This document shows, in pieces, positions 1-7,133 of a stretch of DNA of 64,000 nt. The notes beneath the pieces are model-generated. The model searched no databases. It was not told the origin of the DNA and saw only the letters and a list, made by a program, of their open reading frames with translations. The position numbers and the translations under genes were made by a program. Each line of letters begins with the position of its first letter. Position 1 is the stretch's first letter. This DNA is from Pseudomonas fluorescens. Lineage in GTDB: Bacteria > Pseudomonadota > Gammaproteobacteria > Pseudomonadales > Pseudomonadaceae. The stretch spans positions 1-64,000 of the forward strand of contig NZ_LVEJ01000033.1 of NCBI RefSeq assembly GCF_001648775.1, in the 5' to 3' direction.

Positions 1-219
1 AATCAAACCGTAGGCGCTGCGCCCGGATCGATCCCGCAGCGAAGGAACCCCGAGCCCCAGCGAGCGGGCCGCACGTAGGAGCAAGCCTTTTGCGTTACTT
101 TTTCGGCGTTTGGAAAAGGTGACCCGCCGTAAGGGCGGAACCCTAATCAGCAACACCCGCAGCAACGGATATACACCCAAAAATTGACCAAAACCCCACC
201 CCCATGCTCTCCTACACAC
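1..219. other. Left-edge intergenic stretch, no gene called
   Basis: No open frame here has a convincing start, ribosome-binding site or recognisable product. The stretch is upstream of the cobalamin riboswitch, so it should hold the promoter of the cbtB operon, but I cannot point to clear -35/-10 boxes. A short inverted pair lies around 125-150 (CCGCC..GGCGG). Confidence 0.4.
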
Positions 220-424
220 CTTGTTACGGGTGCCCTTCACAGGGTGAAACGGGAAACCGGTGAATCATGTGCTTTACTCAAGCCCATGTCAGTCCGGTGC
301 TGCCCCCGCAACGGTAAGCGAGCGAAGCGTCAAAGCCACTGTGTCTGCAAGGCATGGGAAGGTGACGCTTGCAGGTCGGCCTGACGCCAACCCCTCGTGA
401 GCCCGGAGACCGGCCCGCAACACA
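220..424 (+). ncRNA. Cobalamin riboswitch
   Basis: The segment carries the conserved cobalamin-element pieces in order: an early GGTGCCC..GGGTGAAACGGGAA block, the GGTGCTGCCCCCGCAACGGTAAG-like core (shortened here), and the B12-box-like GCAAGGCATGGGAAGGTGACG, followed by GAGCCCGGAGACCGGCC. It lies about 130 nt upstream of cbtB, in front of cobalt-transport and cobalamin-synthesis genes, which is the classic target of this riboswitch. Binding of adenosylcobalamin is expected to switch the operon off. Boundaries are approximate because the peripheral stems were not folded by computation. Confidence 0.92.
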
Positions 425-484
425 CAGCGCGCATTTTGTGCGTCGCTGAACATAACAAACCCGCGGTGGGCGGGCGCTGTTCGA

Positions 485-514
485 ACCTCTGCGAGCCTGA
501 CCCGCAGGGGTTTT
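485..514 (+). terminator. Intrinsic terminator, likely riboswitch expression platform
   Basis: ACCTCTGCG and CGCAGGGGT form a hairpin with a 9-nt stem (one T-G pair) followed directly by TTTT. It lies between the cobalamin riboswitch and the cbtB start, so it probably acts as the ligand-controlled attenuator of the operon. That regulatory role is an inference from position. Confidence 0.7.
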
Positions 515-556
515 CATGCGCTCTATTCACCCGCTGACACTCCAGAGGGAAGCGCC

Positions 557-754
557 ATGTCGATCATCAGCAGCACCGGCAGCAACACCGACAAAATTTC
601 CAGCACCGCGACACTGAGCCAACGCCTGAGCGCCGCGATCTTCGCGTCGATCCTCGGCGCCAGCCTGGTTTACTTCGCCGGTTTCTCGCACATCGAAGCG
701 GTGCACAACGCCGCTCACGATACCCGCCACAGCGCCGCGTTCCCGTGCCACTGA
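557..754 (+). CDS. cbtB: CbtB, cobalt transporter subunit
   Basis: A 65-residue protein with one membrane segment (about residues 25-45) and a histidine-rich tail (HNAAHDTRH and a final CH), as expected of CbtB, the small partner of CbtA in a predicted cobalt importer of the inner membrane. The His/Cys tail is a plausible metal site. The start is preceded by AGAGGGA at a normal distance. It is the first gene after the cobalamin riboswitch, and cbtA follows 11 nt downstream, so the two should be co-transcribed and repressed by B12. Confidence 0.9.
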   Translation: MSIISSTGSNTDKISSTATLSQRLSAAIFASILGASLVYFAGFSHIEAVHNAAHDTRHSAAFPCH

Positions 755-765
755 GACCTGTCGAC

Positions 766-1467
766 ATGATCAAGCGTATTGCGCAAACCGCAGGTTTCAC
801 CGGTCTGCTGGCCGCCCTGCTCCTCACTCTGCTGCAAAGCTTCTGGGTTTCGCCGCTGATTCTGCAGGCAGAAACCTTCGAGAAAGCCGAGCCCGTCGCC
901 GCTCATGAACACGCCGAAGGCGCCATGGCCGGTCACAGCCACGACGCCGAAGCCTGGGAGCCGGAAGACGGCTGGCAGCGCGTGGTCTCGACCACCGGCG
1001 GTAATCTGGTGGTGGCGGTTGGTTTTGCCCTGATGCTCGCCGGCCTCTACACCCTGCGCGCACCGACCAAAACCTCGCAAGGCCTGCTCTGGGGTCTGGC
1101 CGGTTATGCGACGTTCGTCCTCGCGCCGACGTTGGGCTTGCCGCCGGAACTGCCGGGCACCGCGGCGGCTGATCTGGCCTCGCGACAGATGTGGTGGATC
1201 GGTACTGCCGCGTCGACCGCGGTCGGCCTGGCACTGATCGTGTTCAGCCGTCACTGGCTGATGAAAGTCCTCGGTGTGGCGATCCTTGCTGTGCCGCACG
1301 TGATCGGCGCACCGCAACCGGAAGTGCATTCAATGCTCGCACCGCAAGCATTGGAAGCGCAGTTCAAAATCGCTTCGCAGCTGACCAACGTGGCGTTCTG
1401 GCTGGCCCTCGGGCTGATCAGCGCCTGGTTGTTCCGCCGCAAAAGCGATGGCCAATACCACGCATGA
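766..1467 (+). CDS. cbtA: CbtA, cobalt transporter subunit
   Basis: A 233-residue membrane protein with about five hydrophobic segments: near the N-terminus, after the His-rich stretch, twice in the middle, and near the C-terminus. The loop after the first segment contains HEHAEGAMAGHSHD, a likely metal-binding stretch typical of CbtA. I chose the ATG at 766 (MIKRIAQTAG), because the upstream in-frame ATG overlaps cbtB and adds residues outside the family's N-terminus. The stop overlaps the cobE start (ATGA), so translation is coupled. The role in cobalt uptake for B12 synthesis is predicted from the family and from riboswitch control. Confidence 0.9.
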   Translation: MIKRIAQTAGFTGLLAALLLTLLQSFWVSPLILQAETFEKAEPVAAHEHAEGAMAGHSHDAEAWEPEDGWQRVVSTTGGNLVVAVGFALMLAGLYTLRAPTKTSQGLLWGLAGYATFVLAPTLGLPPELPGTAAADLASRQMWWIGTAASTAVGLALIVFSRHWLMKVLGVAILAVPHVIGAPQPEVHSMLAPQALEAQFKIASQLTNVAFWLALGLISAWLFRRKSDGQYHA

Positions 1468-1877
1468 CCGATGACAGCGCAGCGCCGACCTTCGTGGTCG
1501 GCCTGGGTTGCCAGCGCGGCTGCCCGGCCAGCACGCTGCGCGCATTGCTCGATCAGGCGTTACAGGCCCATCGCATTGAACTTGAAGCGGTCAAGGCGTT
1601 GGCCAGCATTGACTTGAAACGCGATGAACCCGGTTTGCAGGAACTGGCGGCCCAACTAGCCCTGCCTCTGCTGTACTTCAGCAGTGCAGAACTGGCCAGT
1701 TATCAGCAACGACTCAGCCACCATTCGCAAATTGCCTACGAGCGCACCGGTTGCTACGGCGTAGCGGAAAGTGCAGCGTTGGCACTCGCCGAACAGCTGA
1801 TTCAGGCCCCGGCAAAACTGCTGATTTCCCGGCAAAAATACGCGCAGGCAACCCTGGCATTGGCCGGCGCTGCGTAA
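1464..1877 (+). CDS. cobE: Cobalamin biosynthesis protein CobE (CbiG C-terminal type)
   Basis: The protein has 137 residues and begins TFVVGLGCQRGCPA, the signature of the CobE/CbiG C-terminal family, which acts in the corrin ring-contraction part of aerobic cobalamin synthesis. It matches the size of the stand-alone CobE of Pseudomonas. The chosen ATG at 1464 overlaps the cbtA stop by 4 nt. The open frame continues far upstream, but that part lies inside cbtA in another frame and is not real. CobE may bind intermediates; its exact reaction is not firmly established. Confidence 0.88.
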   Translation: MTDDSAAPTFVVGLGCQRGCPASTLRALLDQALQAHRIELEAVKALASIDLKRDEPGLQELAAQLALPLLYFSSAELASYQQRLSHHSQIAYERTGCYGVAESAALALAEQLIQAPAKLLISRQKYAQATLALAGAA

Positions 1878-1958
1878 AATCCCGATAATCCCCGCCATTG
1901 ATCATGAGCGTTGTTCATCTGCAACGCGGTCGTGCCCTCTTTTACTCAGGATTCAACG

Positions 1959-2705
1959 ATGACCGTCTACTTCATCGGCGCCGGCCCCGGCGACCCGGAA
2001 TTGATCACTGTCAAAGGCCAGAGGCTGATCCGCAGTTGCCCGGTGATTATCTACGCAGGTTCGCTGGTGCCGGCGGCGGTACTCGACGGCCATCAGGCTG
2101 AAACGGTGGTCAACAGCGCTGAATTGCACTTGGAACAGATCATCGAATTGATCAGAACCGCGCATGCCCAAGGCCAGGATGTGGCGCGGGTGCACTCGGG
2201 GGATCCGAGCCTCTATGGTGCGATCGGTGAGCAGATCCGTTATCTGCGCGAGTTGAATATCCCGTTCGAGATCATTCCCGGTGTGACGGCAACGGCAGCC
2301 TGTGCCGCGCTGCTGGGCGCAGAGCTGACTCTGCCGGACGTGTCGCAAAGCGTGATTCTGACCCGCTACGCCGACAAGACCGCCATGCCGGCCGGCGAAG
2401 AACTCGGCAGTCTGGCGCAACATGGCGCGACCATGGCGATTCATCTGGGGGTTAATCATCTGGATAAGATTCTGGCCGAGCTGTTGCCGCATTACGGCGC
2501 GGATTGCCCGATTGCGGTGATTCACCGGGCGACATGGCCGGATCAGGATTGGGTGGTGGGGACGCTGGCGGATATTGCCGGGAAGGTCGAGGCCAAAGGG
2601 TTTCGGCGTACGGCGTTGATTCTGGTTGGGCGCGTGCTGGGCAGTGAAGTGTTCAGCGAGTCATCGCTGTATCGCGCCGGGCATGCGCATCTCTATCGCC
2701 CATGA
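1959..2705 (+). CDS. cobM: Precorrin-4 C(11)-methyltransferase CobM
   Basis: A 248-residue SAM-dependent methyltransferase of the corrin/porphyrin methylase fold. The N-terminus MTVYFIGAGPGDPELITVKG holds the GAGPGDP SAM-binding loop, and VHSGDPSLYGA and PGVTA are the other family motifs. It methylates C-11 of precorrin-4 in the aerobic B12 pathway. The start is the ATG at 1959, because the family begins immediately before FIGAGPGD. It is the last gene of the riboswitch-led cbtB-cbtA-cobE-cobM run. A REP doublet and a bidirectional terminator follow. Confidence 0.95.
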   Translation: MTVYFIGAGPGDPELITVKGQRLIRSCPVIIYAGSLVPAAVLDGHQAETVVNSAELHLEQIIELIRTAHAQGQDVARVHSGDPSLYGAIGEQIRYLRELNIPFEIIPGVTATAACAALLGAELTLPDVSQSVILTRYADKTAMPAGEELGSLAQHGATMAIHLGVNHLDKILAELLPHYGADCPIAVIHRATWPDQDWVVGTLADIAGKVEAKGFRRTALILVGRVLGSEVFSESSLYRAGHAHLYRP

Positions 2706-2710
2706 AGCCA

Positions 2711-2780
2711 CCTTCGCGAGCAAGCTCGTTCCCACATTTGGCATGCGATCAAATGTGGGAGCGAGCTAGCTCGCGAAGGC
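2711..2780. repeat. REP doublet (inverted pair)
   Basis: Two copies of the Pseudomonas REP palindrome face each other: CTTCGCGAGCAAGCTCG then TCCCACA at 2711-2737, and TGTGGGAGCGAGC then CTCGCGAAG at 2752-2780. The spacer is about 14 nt. The doublet lies just after the cobM stop, a usual site for such elements. Confidence 0.9.
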
Positions 2781-2799
2781 GTCGGTAAAAGTTACGCAT

Positions 2800-2832
2800 A
2801 AAAAAACGGCGCTCACGGGGCGCCGTTTTTCT
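2800..2832. terminator. Bidirectional intrinsic terminator between cobM and nfuA
   Basis: ACGGCGC (2806-2812) pairs with GCGCCGT (2820-2826), flanked by a run of A on the left and TTTTT on the right. The symmetry serves both the plus-strand cobM transcript and the convergent nfuA transcript. Confidence 0.9.
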
Positions 2833-2849
2833 TGTCCGCAGCGAACACC

Positions 2850-3434
2850 TTAGTAGTAGGCGTTTTCTTTCTGCGTGTGGTCGGTCACGTCGCGAACGCC
2901 CTTGAGCTCCGGGATGCGTTCGAGCAGTGTGCGCTCGATGCCTTCCTTCAAAGTCACGTCTGCCTGGCCGCAGCCCTGGCAACCGCCACCGAATTGCAGA
3001 ACGGCGATGCCGTCTTCAACCACATCGATCAGGCTGACCTGACCGCCGTGGCTGGCCAGCCCCGGGTTGATTTCGGTTTGCAGGTAATAGTTGATGCGCT
3101 CGTTGACCGGGCTGTCGGCGTTGACCATCGGTACTTTGGCGTTTGGCGCCTTGATGGTCAGCTGGCCGCCCATGCGGTCGGTGGCGTAGTCAACAACGGC
3201 GTCATCGAGAAACGCTTCACTGAACGAATCGATATACGCGGTGAAGCTTTTCAGCCCCAGCGCGGTGTCTTCAGGTTTTTCTTCGCCCGGCTTGCAGTAG
3301 GCAATGCAGGTTTCGGCGTACTGGGTGCCAGGCTGGGTGATGAAGACGCGGATGCCGATGCCCGGGGTGTTCTGCTTGGAGAGCAGATCAGCCAGGTAAT
3401 CGTGGGCGGCGTCGGTAATGGTAATAGCGGTCAT
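2850..3434 (-). CDS. nfuA: Fe/S biogenesis scaffold/carrier protein NfuA
   Basis: The 194-residue protein has an N-terminal degenerate A-type (HesB-like) domain (about 1-95) and a C-terminal Nfu domain (about 105-190). The cluster-binding motif is C152-Q-G-C155 within GGGCQGCGQ. NfuA receives 4Fe-4S clusters and delivers them to apoproteins, notably under oxidative stress or iron limitation. Length and domain order match the gammaproteobacterial family. The start ATG has GAGG upstream at a normal distance. It is convergent with the cobalamin operon. Confidence 0.95.
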   Translation of the reverse strand: MTAITITDAAHDYLADLLSKQNTPGIGIRVFITQPGTQYAETCIAYCKPGEEKPEDTALGLKSFTAYIDSFSEAFLDDAVVDYATDRMGGQLTIKAPNAKVPMVNADSPVNERINYYLQTEINPGLASHGGQVSLIDVVEDGIAVLQFGGGCQGCGQADVTLKEGIERTLLERIPELKGVRDVTDHTQKENAYY

Positions 3435-3491
3435 GGAAACTCCTCGCAGGCTTGGGCGCAGTTTACGCCAATCATTGCGCCGGACAAAGTC

Positions 3492-4514
3492 CTAGTATTT
3501 TTGTCGGGAAAGATTCTCGTCGGGCTCCTCGTCGACCTGCGCCTTGAGCCAATGGTAACTGCGCTTTTCCACCCATTCGTAGCTCAACCACGAGCCGACG
3601 CCGATCGCCAGCGCACACACGGCAAACATCAAATACGGGTTGATTGCGTAGCGCTGCGCGACAAATCCCCCCGCCGACAGCACCAGAACGTGCATCAGGT
3701 ACACCGAATACGAGCAATCACCGAGCAGTTTGAGCACACGGCTGCGCTCGACATACCGCTCAAGCGAGATACACGCCATCACCAGCACTGCGCTCGGCAC
3801 GCCCCAGTTCAGCAGCCTTGGCGCGGGTGCCAAGTGGTAGATCGTCAACAATGCCGCGCCGATCGCCAGCAGCGGCAGCCACAGGCCGGCGCCGATCCAG
3901 CCCCGGCGATAGAGCATGCCGATGCCAATCCCCAATAAAAACTCGTAGACGATGTCCGAGCGATAGAACTGACTGATCCAGCCAAACCCGGTCCAGGTCT
4001 GACACACGGCAAACAACAGCGCCGCCACCACCAGCAGGCGCACTTGCAAGCGAAACAGCAGCGCCCAGGCAAACAGCAGGTAGAAGAGCATTTCGTAATT
4101 GAGCGTCCAGCCGACATTCAGCGTCGGATAGATGCCGTAACCGCCGGGGTTCTCTGTGGGAATGAACAACAACGACAGCAGCAGATGCGGCCAGTCCACC
4201 GTTTGATCCGGCAGCAACGGCTGGGCAAATACCACCAGCAGCGCCATCAGCAGCGTGTACAGCCAGTACGCCGGGACGATGCGAAACAGCCGATACAGCA
4301 GAAACCGCGCCGGTGGCAGCGGCTTGCTCTCGGTAGACAGGAAGATCACCAGCCCGCTGATGACAAAGAAGATATCGACGCCCACTGCGCCTTTGTCGAT
4401 GAAAAACTGACCGACCGGCCCGCGCGCCTTGAAGTCGAAAAAAATCTGCATGAAGTGGTGGCAGACCACCGTCCACGCGGCCAGCGCACGCAGGGCTTGC
4501 ACTGAAATCAACAT
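3492..4514 (-). CDS. Acyltransferase 3 family membrane protein
   Basis: This is a 340-residue integral membrane protein of the acyltransferase-3 (OafA-like) family. The family opening LRALAAWTVVCHHF contains the active-site-type histidine in the first helix. About ten hydrophobic segments follow, with GAVGVDIFFVISG in the second. Such enzymes O-acetylate or otherwise acylate cell-surface sugars, and the substrate here is unknown. I chose the ATG at 4514 (MLISVQ). The frame stays open 43 codons further, but that extension is translated REP sequence and is not part of the family. Confidence 0.85.
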   Translation of the reverse strand: MLISVQALRALAAWTVVCHHFMQIFFDFKARGPVGQFFIDKGAVGVDIFFVISGLVIFLSTESKPLPPARFLLYRLFRIVPAYWLYTLLMALLVVFAQPLLPDQTVDWPHLLLSLLFIPTENPGGYGIYPTLNVGWTLNYEMLFYLLFAWALLFRLQVRLLVVAALLFAVCQTWTGFGWISQFYRSDIVYEFLLGIGIGMLYRRGWIGAGLWLPLLAIGAALLTIYHLAPAPRLLNWGVPSAVLVMACISLERYVERSRVLKLLGDCSYSVYLMHVLVLSAGGFVAQRYAINPYLMFAVCALAIGVGSWLSYEWVEKRSYHWLKAQVDEEPDENLSRQKY

Positions 4515-4552
4515 CGACCGCTCCCGCTCACAATTGCAAAAACACACTTCAC

Positions 4553-4650
4553 CTTGTGGGAGCGAGGCTGCTCGCGAAAGCGACGGCACATTCAATGTAT
4601 TCGGTGCCTGACACTCCGCCTTCGCGAGCAGGCTCGCTCCCACAGGGGAT
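4553..4650. repeat. REP doublet (inverted pair)
   Basis: TTGTGGGAGCGAGG..CTCGCGAAAGCG at the left faces CGCCTTCGCGAGC..GCTCGCTCCCACAGGG at the right, with a spacer of about 35 nt. It sits between the acyltransferase start and the cti stop. Its left arm creates a false N-terminal extension of the acyltransferase reading frame. Confidence 0.88.
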
Positions 4651-4694
4651 TTGTGTGTTACCTGAAGCTGTGACAGTCGGCCTGTTTCAAATGA

Positions 4695-6977
4695 TCAAAG
4701 ATTCTCGTAGCGGTTCATGTCCAGCACGCCCTCTTCCACCGGATCGGTTTCGTGCAGGTACTGGCTCAGGTCGTGGAAATAGAACCAGAATTGCGGGTGA
4801 CTGCGCCGAATTCCCCACCGTTCGACGATTTTCTCGAAACGGTGGGCGTCCTTGGCGTTTTCCATCGCGTCGACAAACGCGGGCACTTGGTCGGCCGGAA
4901 TGTTGAAGATGAAGTTCGGGTAGCTGCTGAGCACGCCCGGGTAAATGGTCAGCGTGTCGAGCCCCGGCTGATAGCGCAGCGATTCACCGAGAAGGAACGC
5001 CACGTTGCTGTGCGCGCGGTTGCGCATCAGGCTGTAGACCTCGCGCTTACCGCTGGCGGTTTCAATGCGCAGCATCGTCGCTTCAGGGAGCTGATCAATC
5101 ACCTTCAAACCGGCCGCCGGACGCGAAGTCAGGCGGCTCAATGCCTGTTCAGCATTTTGCAGTGCCGGTTCGATGTTCGGCCGTGAGCAATAAGCGCCCT
5201 CGCAACGGTTGATCGGATCCGGCCGGGCATTGAGGTCGCCGTAACGCGCCAGCAATTGCATGGCGAAGTCGTATTTCGGGTCTTTCTCATCGAGTTTCAG
5301 CGCGGTCGGTTTGTCGTCATCAATGGCCTCGTAATCGAGCCACATCTTGAACTGGCCACTGCTCTGGTACCAATCGTCGAGATAGTCTTCGCGCGAATCG
5401 GCGGGCATCAGGCGCAGAAAGTTCTGCTCGGCGCCGTTGCGGATCAGGTCGAAATACAGGCGGGTTTGCGCCTGATGGGAGACGTTGCCGAACACATCGA
5501 AATTGACCGCCAACTGGTAATAGGTGCGCTCGAGCAAGGGATAGTCGAACAGCCACATTGTCTGCGGCACCTCGCCGATCAGGCCTTTGGTCACCGAAGC
5601 ACTGTCGAAGTGGCGAAAAATGCTCAGCAGCGCGTTGTCGTTGCCGGCCCACAGGGTCGACCAGCTCGGCGCGGGCACTTCGGCATAGCTGTCACGGCGC
5701 AAAGCCTCGTATTCGTTACGCTTGTTGCGGTAGTTATGCCACAGGCTGAGCACACTGCCGACATCGTCGTTCTGCCCCGGCATCGCCAACAACGGCGTGG
5801 CCTGGCCGCGATAGTTCGGGTCGGTGATATACAGGTCGTGTTCCGGTGCCTGGAACAGTGCCCAGAAGTTGTCGCGGATTACGTCGGTGGCGATCTGCCC
5901 ACGGCACACCGGGCCGCGAATAAAGGTGCGGACGAAATATTCGGCGTTATCGAGCATGAATTGATAACGCGCCTGCGCCGGAATCGCCTCAAACGTGGCA
6001 AACGGATTGGCGCGGCTCTGCGGGCCGTAACCCGGCAAGGCATTGGCCTGCCAGTTGCCGCTGTAAAACAGGCTTTTGACCCGCGCCATCTTCGCCGCAC
6101 TCAGCGGATAGGTGATGTGGGTTTTGTGCACGATCACCCCTTGCACCGGCCACAAGCGGTAATACACCTGAGTGCCCGGATCGTCGTTGGGACGACGGGT
6201 GGCGATCAGGTCGATCGGCTGACCGCTCGGCGTGCGCGAACGCACCCACTGGAAGTAATGCCCCGGCTCACCGTCCTTGAAGTAGATGTGCGCGAGGAAC
6301 CAGTGCTCGTACAGCCAGCGCCCGACCAGACTTTGTCGCGCACCGGGGGTGTTGAGCAGGTTTTCCCACTGGACGATTTGCAGCGCCTCTTTGGCGCTCG
6401 GTGCCAGACCTTGTTCGTCAATCGGCGCCCCCGAGGCCAGCCAGCGCTGCAAGGTCTGATATTGCTGATCGGTCAGTCCGGTCACCGCCAGCGGCATGCC
6501 TTCTTTCGGATGGGCGCCGGCATAACCCTCAAACTCGGCCGGCAGCGCGCACATGTTCTCGCGGTTGAGGCCCAGCACGATGTCTTCCGGAAGTTTGGCG
6601 TTGGGCGTCAGCGGCGTTTTGTGGCCCAACTCCAGCATGCGCGCCATCAACGCCGCCTGACTGCCCTGCGCATCAAGCACCGAATAGAAATCTTTTTGCT
6701 GCCAGGCACGTTTGCCAAAGGCGTCGTAGAACAATCGAGTGGTCGGCGCCGCCTGGGTGCGCTCGCCATCGTAGACCGGCATCTTGCTCGCGCCCCGGGC
6801 CGCGCCCTCGCCACTGCCCAGATTGAGCTGACACGCCGAGTCGTAACAGGCATGGCAGGCCACGCACTTCTCGGTGAAGATCGGTTGGATATCACGGGTA
6901 TACGAGATCGAGGGCTCTTGCGCAGCGGCGCCCCAGCTTAAAAACAGCAAAACAATGCTGATGACGCGGTACGACAT
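4695..6977 (-). CDS. cti: Periplasmic fatty acid cis/trans isomerase
   Basis: The protein is 760 residues long with a signal peptide (cleavage after about residue 19, GAAAQ) and a cytochrome c-type haem motif C38-V-A-C41-H42, the hallmark of Cti. The enzyme converts cis-unsaturated fatty acids of membrane phospholipids to trans isomers without lipid turnover. This is a rapid response of Pseudomonas to solvents, heat and salt. Length and start match the family. It stands alone on minus, divergent from metH, a pairing often seen in Pseudomonas. Confidence 0.95.
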   Translation of the reverse strand: MSYRVISIVLLFLSWGAAAQEPSISYTRDIQPIFTEKCVACHACYDSACQLNLGSGEGAARGASKMPVYDGERTQAAPTTRLFYDAFGKRAWQQKDFYSVLDAQGSQAALMARMLELGHKTPLTPNAKLPEDIVLGLNRENMCALPAEFEGYAGAHPKEGMPLAVTGLTDQQYQTLQRWLASGAPIDEQGLAPSAKEALQIVQWENLLNTPGARQSLVGRWLYEHWFLAHIYFKDGEPGHYFQWVRSRTPSGQPIDLIATRRPNDDPGTQVYYRLWPVQGVIVHKTHITYPLSAAKMARVKSLFYSGNWQANALPGYGPQSRANPFATFEAIPAQARYQFMLDNAEYFVRTFIRGPVCRGQIATDVIRDNFWALFQAPEHDLYITDPNYRGQATPLLAMPGQNDDVGSVLSLWHNYRNKRNEYEALRRDSYAEVPAPSWSTLWAGNDNALLSIFRHFDSASVTKGLIGEVPQTMWLFDYPLLERTYYQLAVNFDVFGNVSHQAQTRLYFDLIRNGAEQNFLRLMPADSREDYLDDWYQSSGQFKMWLDYEAIDDDKPTALKLDEKDPKYDFAMQLLARYGDLNARPDPINRCEGAYCSRPNIEPALQNAEQALSRLTSRPAAGLKVIDQLPEATMLRIETASGKREVYSLMRNRAHSNVAFLLGESLRYQPGLDTLTIYPGVLSSYPNFIFNIPADQVPAFVDAMENAKDAHRFEKIVERWGIRRSHPQFWFYFHDLSQYLHETDPVEEGVLDMNRYENL

Positions 6978-7090
6978 GCCCGTGATCCCGATCCTGAAAA
7001 AAACGCCGCGAGTCTACAGTATGACGCTCGCACCAACATGAACGATATTCATGCAAAAGCCCCGCATGCTCCAAAAGCGCACAGGTTTGC

Positions 7091-7133
7091 TATGATCCCG
7101 CTCCTTCGTAATGGTCTTTCCGAGTAGTCCAAA
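7091..7133 (+). promoter_or_regulatory. Probable metH promoter and short leader
   Basis: TATGAT at 7091-7096 is a good -10 box, which would give a leader of about 30 nt. The -35 region is weak (GCTCCA). The leader ends in TTTCCGAGTAGTCCAAA (7117-7133), which matches 16 of 17 bases of a stretch in the cysI leader. No strong Shine-Dalgarno sequence is visible before the metH ATG. Confidence 0.45.

Noticed and set aside
4515..4643. N-terminal extension of the acyltransferase reading frame
   Set aside because: The added 43 codons are translated REP sequence (GASLLAKA-type). The family starts at the ATG at 4514.
7019..7132. Possible SAM/SAH or B12 riboswitch before metH
   Set aside because: The space between cti and metH is too short, and none of the conserved cores of those riboswitches is present.
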